From assembly GCA_002331385.1 (NCBI GenBank), contig DCYB01000013.1, positions 62,001 through 126,000 on the forward strand: DNA of 64,000 nucleotides. The letters are read 5' to 3'. The notes beneath the pieces are model-generated. The model did no database searches, was not told where the DNA came from, and saw nothing but the letters and a program-made list of their open reading frames with translations. The stretch comes from Comamonadaceae bacterium UBA2121 (GTDB lineage Bacteria > Pseudomonadota > Gammaproteobacteria > Burkholderiales > Burkholderiaceae_C). Below are positions 25,378 through 34,652 of the stretch, one piece after another (position 1 is the stretch's first letter; every line of letters begins with the position of its first letter). A program made the translations under genes and the position numbers.

Positions 25378-26321
25378 GATGCCGGGGCGTAGGCTGCGGG
25401 CTCGAACCCTTTGGGTAGACCGGCGAGCGGCGTCATGCCGTACAGCGGCTCACCCGGCAAGCCGTGGGCCAACTGCGTGCGTGCGGCGATCAGGCGCTCC
25501 AGATCCACTCCGGTGCGCACGCCCATGGCCTCGAACATGAACACCAGATCTTCGGTGACGACATTGCCCGATGCGCCCGGCGCGTAGGGACAGCCGCCCA
25601 GACCGCCGAGCGATGCGTCGAACGTGCGTGTGCCCACCTCGTAGGCTGCAAGACAGTTGGCCAGACCGAGTCCGCGCGTGTTGTGCATGTGCGCGGCACC
25701 GGCCTTATCGCCCAGTTCTGCGATGAGGCGTTTGAACAGGCGTTGGACCTGGGCAGGGTTGGCCATGCCCGTGGTGTCCGACAGGCCCACCTCGTCAGCG
25801 CCCGCGTGGGCGCAGGCGGCGGCGAGGGAAATCACCTCGTCGTCGGGCACCACGCCCTGCATCGTGCAACCGAATGCGGTGGAAATGCCGGCCTCGACAT
25901 GCACACGCGGCGCGATCTCGTCGCGCAGCGCAATGATATTGCGGACCTCGTCGACCATCTCTTGCGGCGACTTGCGCACGTTGGCCATGGAGTGCGCGCT
26001 ACTCGCCGAGATGGGCAAGGTGATCTTGTGCACGCCCGCGTCGATGGCCGCTTGCGCTCCGCGCAGATTGGGCACCAGCACCATCACCGTGAGCTGCGGG
26101 TGGCACAGCGCATGCCGCACCACGGCCGCGGTATCGGCCATTTGCGGCAACAGCTTGGGAGAGACAAAGGAGCCGACCTCGATCTCTTGCAGGCCAGAAG
26201 CCGCCAGTGCGTCGATCCACGCGCATTTGTCTACCGTGGACATGGTGCTGCCGACCGATTGCAAGCCGTCGCGCGGGCCGACTTCGCTGATCAACACGTC
26301 GAATGAATGGGATGTGGCCAC
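25374..26321 (-). CDS. mvaB: Hydroxymethylglutaryl-CoA lyase family protein
   Basis: 315 residues from a GTG at 26321 (the frame is open to 26351 with another GTG). TIM-barrel HMGL-like lyase: ISEVGPRDGLQ with the catalytic Arg-Asp, HVEAGISTAFGC, VGLSDTTGMANP, MHNTRGLGLAN and the signature GLGGCPYAPGASGNVVTEDL with its catalytic Cys. Cleaves HMG-CoA or a related hydroxyacyl-CoA to acetyl-CoA plus an oxoacid. Co-transcribed with a CoA-transferase and divergent from IclR over a perfect palindrome. No full leucine-degradation cluster is nearby, so an HMG or citramalate-type substrate is equally possible. Confidence 0.92.
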   Translation of the reverse strand: MATSHSFDVLISEVGPRDGLQSVGSTMSTVDKCAWIDALAASGLQEIEVGSFVSPKLLPQMADTAAVVRHALCHPQLTVMVLVPNLRGAQAAIDAGVHKITLPISASSAHSMANVRKSPQEMVDEVRNIIALRDEIAPRVHVEAGISTAFGCTMQGVVPDDEVISLAAACAHAGADEVGLSDTTGMANPAQVQRLFKRLIAELGDKAGAAHMHNTRGLGLANCLAAYEVGTRTFDASLGGLGGCPYAPGASGNVVTEDLVFMFEAMGVRTGVDLERLIAARTQLAHGLPGEPLYGMTPLAGLPKGFEPAAYAPAS

Positions 26322-26374
26322 CTGGAAAAAATCTCCGGATTGACAGGCCACGGCGTGGCCCGAATAATCGACTT

Positions 26375-26393
26375 AGTTCTATTAGATAGAACT
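26375..26393. promoter_or_regulatory. Perfect palindrome between mvaB and iclR
   Basis: AGTTCTAT-TAG-ATAGAACT, an 8-base perfect inverted repeat with a 3-base centre, in the divergent gap. It has the size of an IclR dimer operator and would control both directions. Confidence 0.65.
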
Positions 26394-26457
26394 GTATTCT
26401 GTCTGCTGATATATTGCATTTGAGCCGTGACCCCTGTCAAGCTGCTGGATGATCTGT

Positions 26458-27186
26458 ATGCCGCGCAAATCCGTGACCGAATCCCTTGCTGACGAAAACG
26501 CTGCACCCGGCGGAGTCGCCGCGGTGGATCGCGCACTGAGCCTGCTGGCCGCATTTCGCGACGGGGACGACGCGCTCAGCCTGGCCGAACTGGCCGAACG
26601 CACGCGCCTGTACAAAAGCACGGCGCTGCGCTTGCTGGCGTCACTGGAGCACGCGGGCTGGATCACGCGACTCGACTCCGGTCGTTTTGCCATCGGGCCT
26701 GCAGCGGCGCGATTGAATGCGGTGTACGCCCAGGGCTTTTCACTGGACCGTGTGGTCATGCCCGTGCTGCGTGCGCTGGTCACCGCCACCGGAGAAAGCG
26801 CCGCGTACCACGTGCGACAAGGGCGCGACCGGCTGTGTCTGTACCGCGTGGACTCTCCCCATCCCGTGCGTGACCATGCGCGCGTGGGCGATCTATTACC
26901 GTTGGGCAAAGGCGCGGGCGGCAGGGTGCTGGTGGCGTTCGACCCAGAGCTGGCGGATTGGGAGCGCCGCGACCGGGTGCACTACGCGCGTGTGCGGGCC
27001 GACGGTTACGAGGCGTCCGTCGGCGACCGCCACAGCGAGATCGCAGGCATCTCCGCGCCCGTGTTCCAACCCGATGGCACGCTGGCCGCCGCGCTCACCT
27101 TGACCATGCCTGCGCACCGTTATCAGGAGCGCTATGTGAAAGACGTGCTGACCGCAGCGCGCGATCTTGGCCGTCGACTGCATTGA
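26458..27186 (+). CDS. IclR-family transcriptional regulator
   Basis: 242 residues from the ATG at 26458 (another ATG is nine bases upstream). HTH near the N-terminus (AAVDRALSLLAAFRDGDDALSLAELAERTRLYKSTALRLLASLEHAG), then the effector domain (GESAAYHVRQGRDRLCLYRVDSPHPVR, LPLGKGAGGRVLVAF, EIAGISAPVFQPDGTLAAALTL). Divergent from the HMG-CoA lyase/CoA-transferase operon with a perfect palindrome between, so it most likely controls that operon and itself. Confidence 0.9.
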   Translation: MPRKSVTESLADENAAPGGVAAVDRALSLLAAFRDGDDALSLAELAERTRLYKSTALRLLASLEHAGWITRLDSGRFAIGPAAARLNAVYAQGFSLDRVVMPVLRALVTATGESAAYHVRQGRDRLCLYRVDSPHPVRDHARVGDLLPLGKGAGGRVLVAFDPELADWERRDRVHYARVRADGYEASVGDRHSEIAGISAPVFQPDGTLAAALTLTMPAHRYQERYVKDVLTAARDLGRRLH

Positions 27187-27372
27187 TGGGGAGGAGTGGG
27201 TTGGGTGATGGCTATCGCCAGTGCTGCTGGCATTGGGGTGAGTGTTTGAGTAATAATGCGCATGAGCCTATTTTCATGTTGTTACATAAAACACAATTAG
27301 CTCCTTTTTTGTGCGACAAACTGCAAGCGTGGCGCATCGCCCGGGGAGGAGCTCTAACACTTCGGTGTCCGT

Positions 27373-28509
27373 ATGAAATCTACTGAGCCGTCTCCGCCAC
27401 TTGTCGTGCCTGCTCGGCAGTTTGTAACCGGTTTTGTTCTACGTGCGGTGCGCACGGCTTGCAGCATCGGAACCATGGCGTTGTTCGCGGGGTGTGCGAC
27501 GCCGCCTGTTCCGCAAGTGGATGTGTCCGCAGACAAGTTGCCGGATATTGCCTATCTGAAGGTGCAGGATCTGCGTGCCGAGTATCGACAGGCGTTTTGC
27601 CAGCGCCTGCCTGCCAACACGCGGTGCGAGGATGTGCTGTTGCATTTCCCCGGAGAGCGGGGGCAGGTCATCTCCTCCGAGGCTGCCACGTCCCCAGTCC
27701 AGCAGAAGGAAGCGATTGCGGCATTGACGAAGCGTTTTCGCATTGCGCTTGCACCGGGGTTTCTGACCGGTTGCACGGGGTCTGTGTCGATGCCGCTCAC
27801 AGATACTCTGGATGCGCTGCTGGCCCAGGGTTTTGATGCCAAGCTGTTGAAGATCGAAGGCCGGGGATCGACGGAGCAGAACGGCGATCTCATCGCCCGG
27901 CAATTGTCCGAAGCTCCGAACGATCCACGCCCATGGATAGTGCTCGGGTACTCCAAGGGGTTGCCCGATACGCTGGATGCGCTGGTGCGCCATCCGGCGT
28001 TGTCGCGCAATGTCGCTGCCATATTGAGTTATGCGGGCGCCTTGGGTGGCAGTCTGGTTGCGGACGATCTGGGCAGTTGGAAGGAAAAACTGGTTGAGGC
28101 GTTGCCCATGCCGGGCTGCGCGGCTGGCGACGGCGCGAGCATTCGCGAGTTGCACCGGGACGTGCGCCGCGCGTGGTGGGAGGCCAATCGCAGTCGGGTG
28201 CATGTGCCTATTTTTTCGCTGGTCGGCACGCCCAAACCGGAGCGCGTCTCGCCAGGTCTGCGAAAGTATTACGAGCAGATCGCGCCCGTCAGCGCCTTCA
28301 ACGATGGCCAGTTGTTGGCCACGGACGCCATAGTTCCGGGCAGCCGCTTTCTGGGTTACGTGAATGCGGACCACTGGGGCATTGCGATTCCGATGTCCTC
28401 GCAGGCGCCGCTGCTCAGCAAGATGTACATCGACGATGTGCCCCGCGGCGACCTGGTGATTGCCGCATTGCTGGTGATTGGAAATCACATCTCTTCCCGA
28501 CATGACTAG
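27373..28509 (+). CDS. Putative lipoprotein with alpha/beta-hydrolase features
   Basis: 378 residues. Signal peptide with lipobox LFAGC (Cys about 41), so probably an envelope lipoprotein. A nucleophile elbow G-Y-S-K-G follows IVLGY at about 196, and a late VNADHWGIA could supply the His, suggesting a serine hydrolase fold; the catalytic Asp is not obvious. Two further Cys pairs (FCQR/TRCEDV, TGCTGS) may be disulfides. Its stop overlaps the start of the next lipoprotein gene by 8 bases, so the two are co-translated. No specific family recognised. Confidence 0.7.
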   Translation: MKSTEPSPPLVVPARQFVTGFVLRAVRTACSIGTMALFAGCATPPVPQVDVSADKLPDIAYLKVQDLRAEYRQAFCQRLPANTRCEDVLLHFPGERGQVISSEAATSPVQQKEAIAALTKRFRIALAPGFLTGCTGSVSMPLTDTLDALLAQGFDAKLLKIEGRGSTEQNGDLIARQLSEAPNDPRPWIVLGYSKGLPDTLDALVRHPALSRNVAAILSYAGALGGSLVADDLGSWKEKLVEALPMPGCAAGDGASIRELHRDVRRAWWEANRSRVHVPIFSLVGTPKPERVSPGLRKYYEQIAPVSAFNDGQLLATDAIVPGSRFLGYVNADHWGIAIPMSSQAPLLSKMYIDDVPRGDLVIAALLVIGNHISSRHD

Positions 28510-29854
28510 AACTATTCCCTCCGGCGCAGCGTTGGCGCGAACATGGTGGCTCATACTCTGCATTGCAGCGCTCACGGGGTGCGCGGGGCTTGGGGGATCG
28601 CGTCCGTCCACTGAGAGCATTTCGATGAGCAAGGAGCAGGCCGAGAGCCGCTATCTGGCCCGTGCAGCACAACGGGCGCGTACGCTCGGTCAGGTGACAG
28701 TCAGCGTGGCCGCATTGCGCGATGACGAGGCTGCGGCCAGTTTTGGTCTGCCGATGGCAGAGCATGGCGTGCAGCCCGTGTGGGTGAAGATCGAGAACCG
28801 CAGCGCGCAGCCTTACTGGTTCATGCCGGCGTTCATGGACCGGGATTTTTACTCCTCGCGCGAGACGGCGTTTCTCTTTCATGCGGGAGCGGGTGGTGCC
28901 AGCGCCGCGCAAATCGAACAGATGCTGACGCAGCGCCAGATCCTCCTGCACATCGCGCCCGGAGCGACGGTGAGCGGCTTTGTCTACACCAACCTCACGC
29001 GCGGCATCAAGTTGCTGAATGTGGAGTTGCTGGGTGCGAAAGAGGTGTTGCGCTTCGACTTTGCGCGCGAATTGCCGGGTGGCGGTTTTGATTATCAGGC
29101 GGTGAATGCGGAGTCGCTCTATCCGCCCGAACGGCGCGACACGGTGGATCTGCGCACGCTGGGCGACAAAGTGCAAGCCCTGCCGTGTTGCACCACCAAT
29201 GCGAAGGGTACGGAGCAAGGCGATCCGCTGAATCTCGTGCTGGTGGGATCGGAGCATGACGTGCTGGTGGCGCTGGTGCGCGCCGGATGGGACTTCACGG
29301 AAACCATCAATGCATCGAGCGTGAGCCGCATGATTGGCGTGTTTGCGTTTGGTGGCCGCTACCGCACATCGCCGGTGAGCGCGCTGCATTTCGATGGGCG
29401 CCCGCAGGATTTCGCCATGCAGCGTGCGCGCGCGAGCATTTCACAACGCAATCACTTGCGCCTGTGGATGACGCATATGCAAATCGACGGAGCGCCGGTG
29501 TGGGTGGGGCAGATCAGCCGCGACATCGGTGTCAAGATCACGACCAAGTCTCCCACGCTGACGACGCACGTGATTGACCCGGACGTGGATGGCGCGCGCG
29601 ACTATCTGTTGCAGGACATGCTGATGACCAGCAACGTGGCCCGTTGGGGGTATGCCGCCGGAGTCGGCAGCGCGACGCTGGAGCAGCAGCGCACCAACCT
29701 GACCGGCGACGCGTACTTCACCGATGGCCGCCGCTTGGTGCTGTTTGTGGCACGCACGCCCAAGGCGATCCAGGACGCCGATTTTGTGCAGTGGCACCCG
29801 GATGATTGCCATCCCGGCAAGCCGCACGCTGCAAGGCGTCATTGCCCGAAGTAA
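28502..29854 (+). CDS. LssY C-terminal-domain lipoprotein
   Basis: 450 residues from the ATG at 28502. Signal peptide with lipobox ALTGC. The C-terminal part matches the LssY_C domain: LVGSEHDVLVALVRAGWDF, SPVSALHFDGRPQDFAMQRAR, HLRLWMTHMQIDGAPVWVGQISRDIG and a Cys-His-rich end. LssY_C domains occur fused to PAP2 phosphatases or as envelope proteins; no activity is firmly known. The N-terminal 200 residues are unassigned. Overlaps the preceding hydrolase-like lipoprotein gene, so the two probably act together at the cell surface or periplasm. Confidence 0.78.
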   Translation: MTRTIPSGAALARTWWLILCIAALTGCAGLGGSRPSTESISMSKEQAESRYLARAAQRARTLGQVTVSVAALRDDEAAASFGLPMAEHGVQPVWVKIENRSAQPYWFMPAFMDRDFYSSRETAFLFHAGAGGASAAQIEQMLTQRQILLHIAPGATVSGFVYTNLTRGIKLLNVELLGAKEVLRFDFARELPGGGFDYQAVNAESLYPPERRDTVDLRTLGDKVQALPCCTTNAKGTEQGDPLNLVLVGSEHDVLVALVRAGWDFTETINASSVSRMIGVFAFGGRYRTSPVSALHFDGRPQDFAMQRARASISQRNHLRLWMTHMQIDGAPVWVGQISRDIGVKITTKSPTLTTHVIDPDVDGARDYLLQDMLMTSNVARWGYAAGVGSATLEQQRTNLTGDAYFTDGRRLVLFVARTPKAIQDADFVQWHPDDCHPGKPHAARRHCPK

Positions 29855-29858
29855 ACGC

Positions 29859-29890
29859 AAAAAAAGGGCGAAGCCGAAAGGCCTCGCCCC
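29859..29890 (-). terminator. Rho-independent terminator for fabI
   Basis: On the minus strand GGGGCGAGGCC-TTTC-GGCTTCGCCC followed by seven Ts, just after the fabI stop. The plus-strand lipoprotein genes end four bases away and may share the stem. Confidence 0.8.
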
Positions 29891-29902
29891 GATCGCGCAG
29901 GA

Positions 29903-30703
29903 TCAGACCTGATCGGCGGACAGGCCTGCCGTCTGGCTGAAGCCACCGTCCACGTAGGTGATCTCGGCGGTCACGCCGCTGGCGAGGTCGGAGAGCAGGA
30001 ACGCGGCTACATTGCCCACGTCCTCGATCGTCACGTTGCGGCGCAGCGGAGCAGCATCGGCCACGCGGCCCAGCAGCTTGCCGAAGTCCTTGATGCCTGA
30101 CGCAGCCAGCGTCTTGATCGGGCCTGCGGAAATGCCGTTGGCGCGGATGCTGCGGCCATCGGCAGTGCGGCCCACGGCCTCGGCGAGATAGCGCACGGAC
30201 GCTTCCAGCGACGCCTTGGCCAGGCCCATGGTGTTGTAGTTGGGGATGGAGCGCAGTGCGCCCAGATATGACAGCGTCAGCAGCGACGACTTGTCATTCA
30301 GGTAGGGCAGCGCGGCTTTGGCCATGGCAGGAAAGCTGTAGGCGCTGATGTCGTGTGCGATCTGGAAGCTCTCGCGGCTCAGGCCGTCGAGGAAGTTACC
30401 GGCAATGGCCTCGCGCGGCGCAAAGCCGATCGAGTGCACGAAGCCGTCGAATTGGCCCCAGGCAGCGCCGAGGTCGGAGAACATCTTGTCGATCTGCGCG
30501 TCGTCGGCCACGTCGCAGTCATACACCATGGTGGAGTTGAACTCGGCAGCAAATTCGGTGATCCGGTCCTTGAAGCGCTCACCCACGTAGCTGAAGGCCA
30601 GCTCGGCGCCTTGTTGGTGGCAGGCGCGGGCGATGCCGTATGCGATGGAGCGGTTGGACAGCACGCCCGTGATGAGCAGCTTTTTGCCAGCGAGGAAACC
30701 CAT
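29903..30703 (-). CDS. fabI: Enoyl-[acyl-carrier-protein] reductase (NADH)
   Basis: 266 residues; last step of type II fatty acid elongation. [20 protein letters not shown] nucleotide-binding start, [10 protein letters not shown], and the active-site Tyr146, Tyr156 and Lys163 (YNTMGLAK), at the same numbering as E. coli FabI. The ATG at 30703 has GGAG upstream; a longer open frame to 30916 would run into the divergent yejA gene. Standard triclosan-target family. Confidence 0.96.
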   Translation of the reverse strand: MGFLAGKKLLITGVLSNRSIAYGIARACHQQGAELAFSYVGERFKDRITEFAAEFNSTMVYDCDVADDAQIDKMFSDLGAAWGQFDGFVHSIGFAPREAIAGNFLDGLSRESFQIAHDISAYSFPAMAKAALPYLNDKSSLLTLSYLGALRSIPNYNTMGLAKASLEASVRYLAEAVGRTADGRSIRANGISAGPIKTLAASGIKDFGKLLGRVADAAPLRRNVTIEDVGNVAAFLLSDLASGVTAEITYVDGGFSQTAGLSADQV

Positions 30704-30816
30704 TGTGTTGTTCTCCGGAAAATGACGAAGGTTGACATGCGGCGGTGCCCGGATGTGCTGGTCGAAATCAGGACAAGCCGGGTGGCACTGCCGCCCATGT
30801 AGTGCAGAATTGTCGC

Positions 30817-32667
30817 ATGCGGTTTTACAAGAGCTTGGGATTGTGGGGCATGGGCCTGTTGACATGCGCGCCGGTTTGGGCAGCGCACGCCTATGCCATG
30901 TGGGGCGAGCCTGCACTGCCAGCGGGTTTCGACCATCTCCCGTACGTGAACGTGAGCGCGCCCAAGGGCGGAGAAATCCGGCTCGTGAGCAATCTGCGCG
31001 TGTCCACGTTCGACAAGTACAACCCGTTCACGGTGCGCGGCAGCGCGCCCGCCTATCTGAGCGGGATGATGTTTGACAGCCTGCTCACCGGTTCGCTGGC
31101 GGAGACCGGCGTCGCCTACGGACTGCTTGCCGTGGACGTGGACGTGGCAGCAGATGGCCTGTCTGCCACCTTCCGCCTCAACCCCAAGGCACGCTTTCAC
31201 AACGGCAAGCCGGTGCAGGCGCAGGACGTGAAACACACCTTCGACACGCTGGTCGGCCCGTTCGTTGCGCCGGGCTACAAGACGCTGCTCATCGATGTGG
31301 CGGGCGTGGACGTGGTGGATGACCGCACGGTGACGTTCCGCTTCAAGAACCCCAATCGCGAGCTGCCGCTCACGGTGGGCAGTCTGCCTGTGTTCAGTCG
31401 CGACTGGGGCGTGGAGGGCGGCAAGGCCAAGGATTTCGACAAAGTGGTGATGGACATTCCCATTGGCAGCGGCCCGTACAAGATCGGCCCGGTCAACTTC
31501 GGCAAGGACATCACCTACGTGCGCGACCCGGACTATTGGGCGCGCGATCTGAACGTGCGCAAGGGCACGGCCAATTTCGATCGCGTGATGGTGAAGATCT
31601 ACAAGGACAACACCGCGAGGCTGGAGGCGTTGAAGGCGGGGGAGTTCGATCTGATGCGCTTCTTCAGCGCTGGCGACTGGGCGCGGCGCGTGAACGGCAA
31701 GAAGTTCGATTCCGGCGAGTTGGTGAAGGGCGAGTTTGAAAACCGGTTGCCGTCGGGCTTCCAGAGCTTTGTGCTGAACACGCGCAAGCCCATGCTGTCC
31801 GACGTGCGGGTGCGAGAGGCGTTGGGGCTGGCGTTCGATTTCGAATGGATGAGCCGCCAGTTGTTCTATGGCTCCTACAAGCGCGTGCACGGACTCTTCG
31901 GCAACACCATGTGCGAGACCAGCGGCCTGCCGTCACCCGCCGAATTGGCGTTGCTGGAGCCCTGGGCCAAAGACCTGCCTCCGTCGACCTTCGGCCCTAT
32001 GCCGGTGCCGCCGCGTACCGATGGCGAGGCGACGTTGCGCGACAACCTGCGCCGCGCGCAGGCGCTGCTCAAGAGCGCGGGCTGGGAGGTGAAGGACGGC
32101 GTGCTGCGCAATGCGCAAGGGCAGGCCATGGTGCTGGAGTACATGGACAGCAGCGAGACGGGCATCAAAACCTTCTCGTCGTGGATTCGCAATCTGCAAA
32201 AGCTCGGCATCACGCTGCGCTTTCGCGCGGTGGACTTTGCGCTCTACCAGCAGCGCTTGCAGAAATTCGATTTCGACATCACCACCATCGCATACCAGGG
32301 CACGAACAATCCGGGGCAGGAATTTTTTGACCTGTTCGGCAGCGCCGCAGCGGATCAGGAAGATTCGGGCAATTTCCCCGGGGTGAAAAACCCTGCCGTA
32401 GATGCGATGATCAAGGCCATGGTTTCGGCCAAAACCAAAGAACAGATGCTACCTGCCTGCCACGCGCTGGACCGCATCATCGCGAACGGGCACTATCTGA
32501 TTCCGCAATACTATGGCGGCGCGCACCGCATCGTCTACAACGACTGGAGGCTGGAGCAACCGCCCGTCGTGCCGCCCTATAGCAATGGTGAAACCTGGAT
32601 CATCGACACCTGGTGGGCGCGCATGCCACCACTGACCGCCACCACCGCAGTACCTGCCAAGCGCTGA
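30817..32667 (+). CDS. yejA: Peptide ABC transporter substrate-binding protein, YejA-like
   Basis: 616 residues with a signal peptide ([16 protein letters not shown]) and an SBP_bac_5 domain: [77 protein letters not shown]-like [19 protein letters not shown]. YejA proteins capture oligopeptides such as microcin C-type or cell-wall peptides. First gene of the yej operon; yejB follows after 41 bases. Divergent from fabI. Confidence 0.93.
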   Translation: MRFYKSLGLWGMGLLTCAPVWAAHAYAMWGEPALPAGFDHLPYVNVSAPKGGEIRLVSNLRVSTFDKYNPFTVRGSAPAYLSGMMFDSLLTGSLAETGVAYGLLAVDVDVAADGLSATFRLNPKARFHNGKPVQAQDVKHTFDTLVGPFVAPGYKTLLIDVAGVDVVDDRTVTFRFKNPNRELPLTVGSLPVFSRDWGVEGGKAKDFDKVVMDIPIGSGPYKIGPVNFGKDITYVRDPDYWARDLNVRKGTANFDRVMVKIYKDNTARLEALKAGEFDLMRFFSAGDWARRVNGKKFDSGELVKGEFENRLPSGFQSFVLNTRKPMLSDVRVREALGLAFDFEWMSRQLFYGSYKRVHGLFGNTMCETSGLPSPAELALLEPWAKDLPPSTFGPMPVPPRTDGEATLRDNLRRAQALLKSAGWEVKDGVLRNAQGQAMVLEYMDSSETGIKTFSSWIRNLQKLGITLRFRAVDFALYQQRLQKFDFDITTIAYQGTNNPGQEFFDLFGSAAADQEDSGNFPGVKNPAVDAMIKAMVSAKTKEQMLPACHALDRIIANGHYLIPQYYGGAHRIVYNDWRLEQPPVVPPYSNGETWIIDTWWARMPPLTATTAVPAKR

Positions 32668-32708
32668 AACGGAGACACTCGCCTCACACCGCGATCCCAC
32701 CCAAGACC

Positions 32709-33758
32709 ATGTTTGCCTACATCCTCAAACGTTTCCTGCTGATGATCCCGACGTTGCTGGGCGTGCTGCTGCTCACCTTCGTGGTGATCCAGTTCGTGCC
32801 GGGCGGCCCCGTCGAGCAATACCTGGCCGAAGCCAAGGCGGGCGTGAGCGGGCTGGGCGGCGGCGGTAGCAGCGCAGGCGAGGGCGGCGGCCTGTCCTAT
32901 CGCGGCGCGCAAGGCGTGGACACCCAGCGGCTCGAACAGATCAAGAAGCTCTACGGGTTTGACAAGCCCGCGCACGAGCGCTTCTTCCAGATGCTCGGGC
33001 AGTTCGCCCGCTTCGATCTGGGCCGCAGCTTTTTCCAGAACAAGGATGTGTGGACGCTGGTGAAGGAAAAACTGCCGGTATCGATCAGCCTCGGCCTCTG
33101 GACCTTCTTCATCAGCTACCTCGTCGCCGTTCCGCTGGGCGTGGCCAAGGCCGTGCGTGCGGGCACGCGCTTCGACTTCGTCACCACGCTGATCATTCTG
33201 GTCGGCTATGCCATTCCGGGCTTCGTACTGGGCGTTGCGCTGCTGGTGATCTTTGGCGGGCAACTGCAATGGTTCCCGCTGCGCGGACTCACCTCCAGCA
33301 ATTGGGATGAACTGACCGCAATGGGCAAGGTCACGGATTATCTCTGGCACATCGCGTTGCCCGTCACCGCCATGGTGGCCGGCAGTTTCGCGGTCACGGC
33401 CATGCTCACCAAGAACGCCTTCCTGGAAGAAATCCGCAAGCAATACGTGCTGACCGCGCGCGCGAAGGGGCTGTCGGAGCGCCAGGTGCTGTGGAAGCAT
33501 GTGTTCCGCAACGCGCTCATTCCCATCATCACCGGCTTTCCGGCGGCGTTCATCGGCGCATTCTTTGCCGGCTCCCTGCTCATTGAAACGCTGTTCTCGC
33601 TCGACGGCCTGGGCCTGCTCAGCTACGAAAGCGTCATCCGCCGCGACTATCCCGTGGTGCTCGGCACGCTCTACCTGTTCACGCTGATCGGACTGGTCAC
33701 CAAGCTGATCAGCGACCTGTGCTACGTGTGGGTCGATCCGCGTGTGAAGTTTGAGTGA
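32709..33758 (+). CDS. yejB: Peptide ABC transporter permease, YejB-like
   Basis: 349-residue inner-membrane permease with six hydrophobic helices (MFAYILKRFLLMIPTLLGVLLLTF at the N-terminus) and a BPD_transp_1 domain including the EAA-like loop (RAKGLSERQVLWKHVFRNALIP). A Gly/Ser-rich insertion near residues 40-65 is typical of YejB. The yejE partner is not adjacent: a 3.5 kb block with genes in both directions intervenes. Confidence 0.93.
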   Translation: MFAYILKRFLLMIPTLLGVLLLTFVVIQFVPGGPVEQYLAEAKAGVSGLGGGGSSAGEGGGLSYRGAQGVDTQRLEQIKKLYGFDKPAHERFFQMLGQFARFDLGRSFFQNKDVWTLVKEKLPVSISLGLWTFFISYLVAVPLGVAKAVRAGTRFDFVTTLIILVGYAIPGFVLGVALLVIFGGQLQWFPLRGLTSSNWDELTAMGKVTDYLWHIALPVTAMVAGSFAVTAMLTKNAFLEEIRKQYVLTARAKGLSERQVLWKHVFRNALIPIITGFPAAFIGAFFAGSLLIETLFSLDGLGLLSYESVIRRDYPVVLGTLYLFTLIGLVTKLISDLCYVWVDPRVKFE

Positions 33759-33786
33759 GCAGGGCTGGGTGCATGCAAGCGGTCGA

Positions 33787-34569
33787 TCATTTGGCCAGAC
33801 CGTTTCCGATTTGCTGAGCCAGAGCTTGCAGCCGGGGGACGAAAAGTGGGCCGATGTCGGCGAGCTCGTATTTGGCAAGATTCAGGCTCGTCGTGACCGC
33901 TGCGACGAGACGGCCAGCGCGATCTCGCAAGGGAACGGCTACGCCGCAGATGCCCAGTTCCAACTGCTCGCTTGCAATGGCATAGCCGTTGGCCTGTGCT
34001 TGCCGTGCTGCTGCATACAACGCGTTCGGTTCCGTGATGGTGAAGCGTGTCAATTGGTCAAACGGACACAACGTCATGAAAGCGTCCAGCTCGGCTTCTG
34101 GTAATCCGCCGAGCAGCACATGACCACTGGATGTGGCGTGTACCGGCAGACGCTCTCCGGCGACGATGCGTCGTGTGAGTGGGCTGCGCATTTGTGTACG
34201 CGCGACGTACACCACATCTGTTCGATCCAGAACCGATACCGTGCAGATTTCCCCCAATTCCGCCGCGAACTCCTCCAGGAATATGGGTGCAACCTCGCGC
34301 AGCGACAACGAGCTGAGGTATGAATAGCCAATGTCCAGCACCGCTGGGGTGAGTGAAAAAACGCGACCTTCAACGCGCGCATAACCCAGCGTGACGAGCG
34401 TGTGCAGCAGTCTGCGCGCACCCGCAGGTGTGAGGCTGGCTCGTTCGGCTACTTCGGAAAGCGTGAGTGCTTCGTGGCCGTGGCCGAAAGCGCGAATCAC
34501 TGCAATTCCGCGCGCGAAAGCTTCGACAAACAAGTCGCTGCCCTTGGGTAAACCCTTGATCTCGGTCAT
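33787..34569 (-). CDS. IclR-family transcriptional regulator, PcaR/PobR-like
   Basis: 260 residues: VEAFARGIAVIRAFGHGHEALTLSEVAERASLTPAGARRLLHTLVTLGY HTH, then the effector domain (FLEEFAAELGEICTVSVLDRTDVVYVAR, LPVHATSSGHVLLGGL, GYAIASEQLELGICGVAVPLRD). Most similar in pattern to aromatic-acid regulators such as PcaR/PcaU. Divergent from the TfdA-like dioxygenase, with two TTCG/CGAA palindromes between, so it probably controls dioxygenase and Bug. Part of the block that splits yejB from yejE. Confidence 0.92.
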   Translation of the reverse strand: MTEIKGLPKGSDLFVEAFARGIAVIRAFGHGHEALTLSEVAERASLTPAGARRLLHTLVTLGYARVEGRVFSLTPAVLDIGYSYLSSLSLREVAPIFLEEFAAELGEICTVSVLDRTDVVYVARTQMRSPLTRRIVAGERLPVHATSSGHVLLGGLPEAELDAFMTLCPFDQLTRFTITEPNALYAAARQAQANGYAIASEQLELGICGVAVPLRDRAGRLVAAVTTSLNLAKYELADIGPLFVPRLQALAQQIGNGLAK

Positions 34570-34591
34570 GGCTAAGCATTTATCATTGATA

Positions 34592-34625
34592 TTCGATATA
34601 CGAAATTATTTTCGACTATCGAAAA
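34592..34625. promoter_or_regulatory. Two TTCG/CGAA palindromes in the iclR/tfdA-like divergent promoter
   Basis: TTCG-ATATA-CGAA at 34592-34604 and TTTTCGA-CTA-TCGAAAA at 34609-34625 (perfect 7-base arms). They lie side by side in an AT-rich gap of 83 bases and look like tandem IclR-dimer sites. Confidence 0.68.
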
Positions 34626-34652
34626 AAATGCAAGACATCACCGGAGTTCCCC

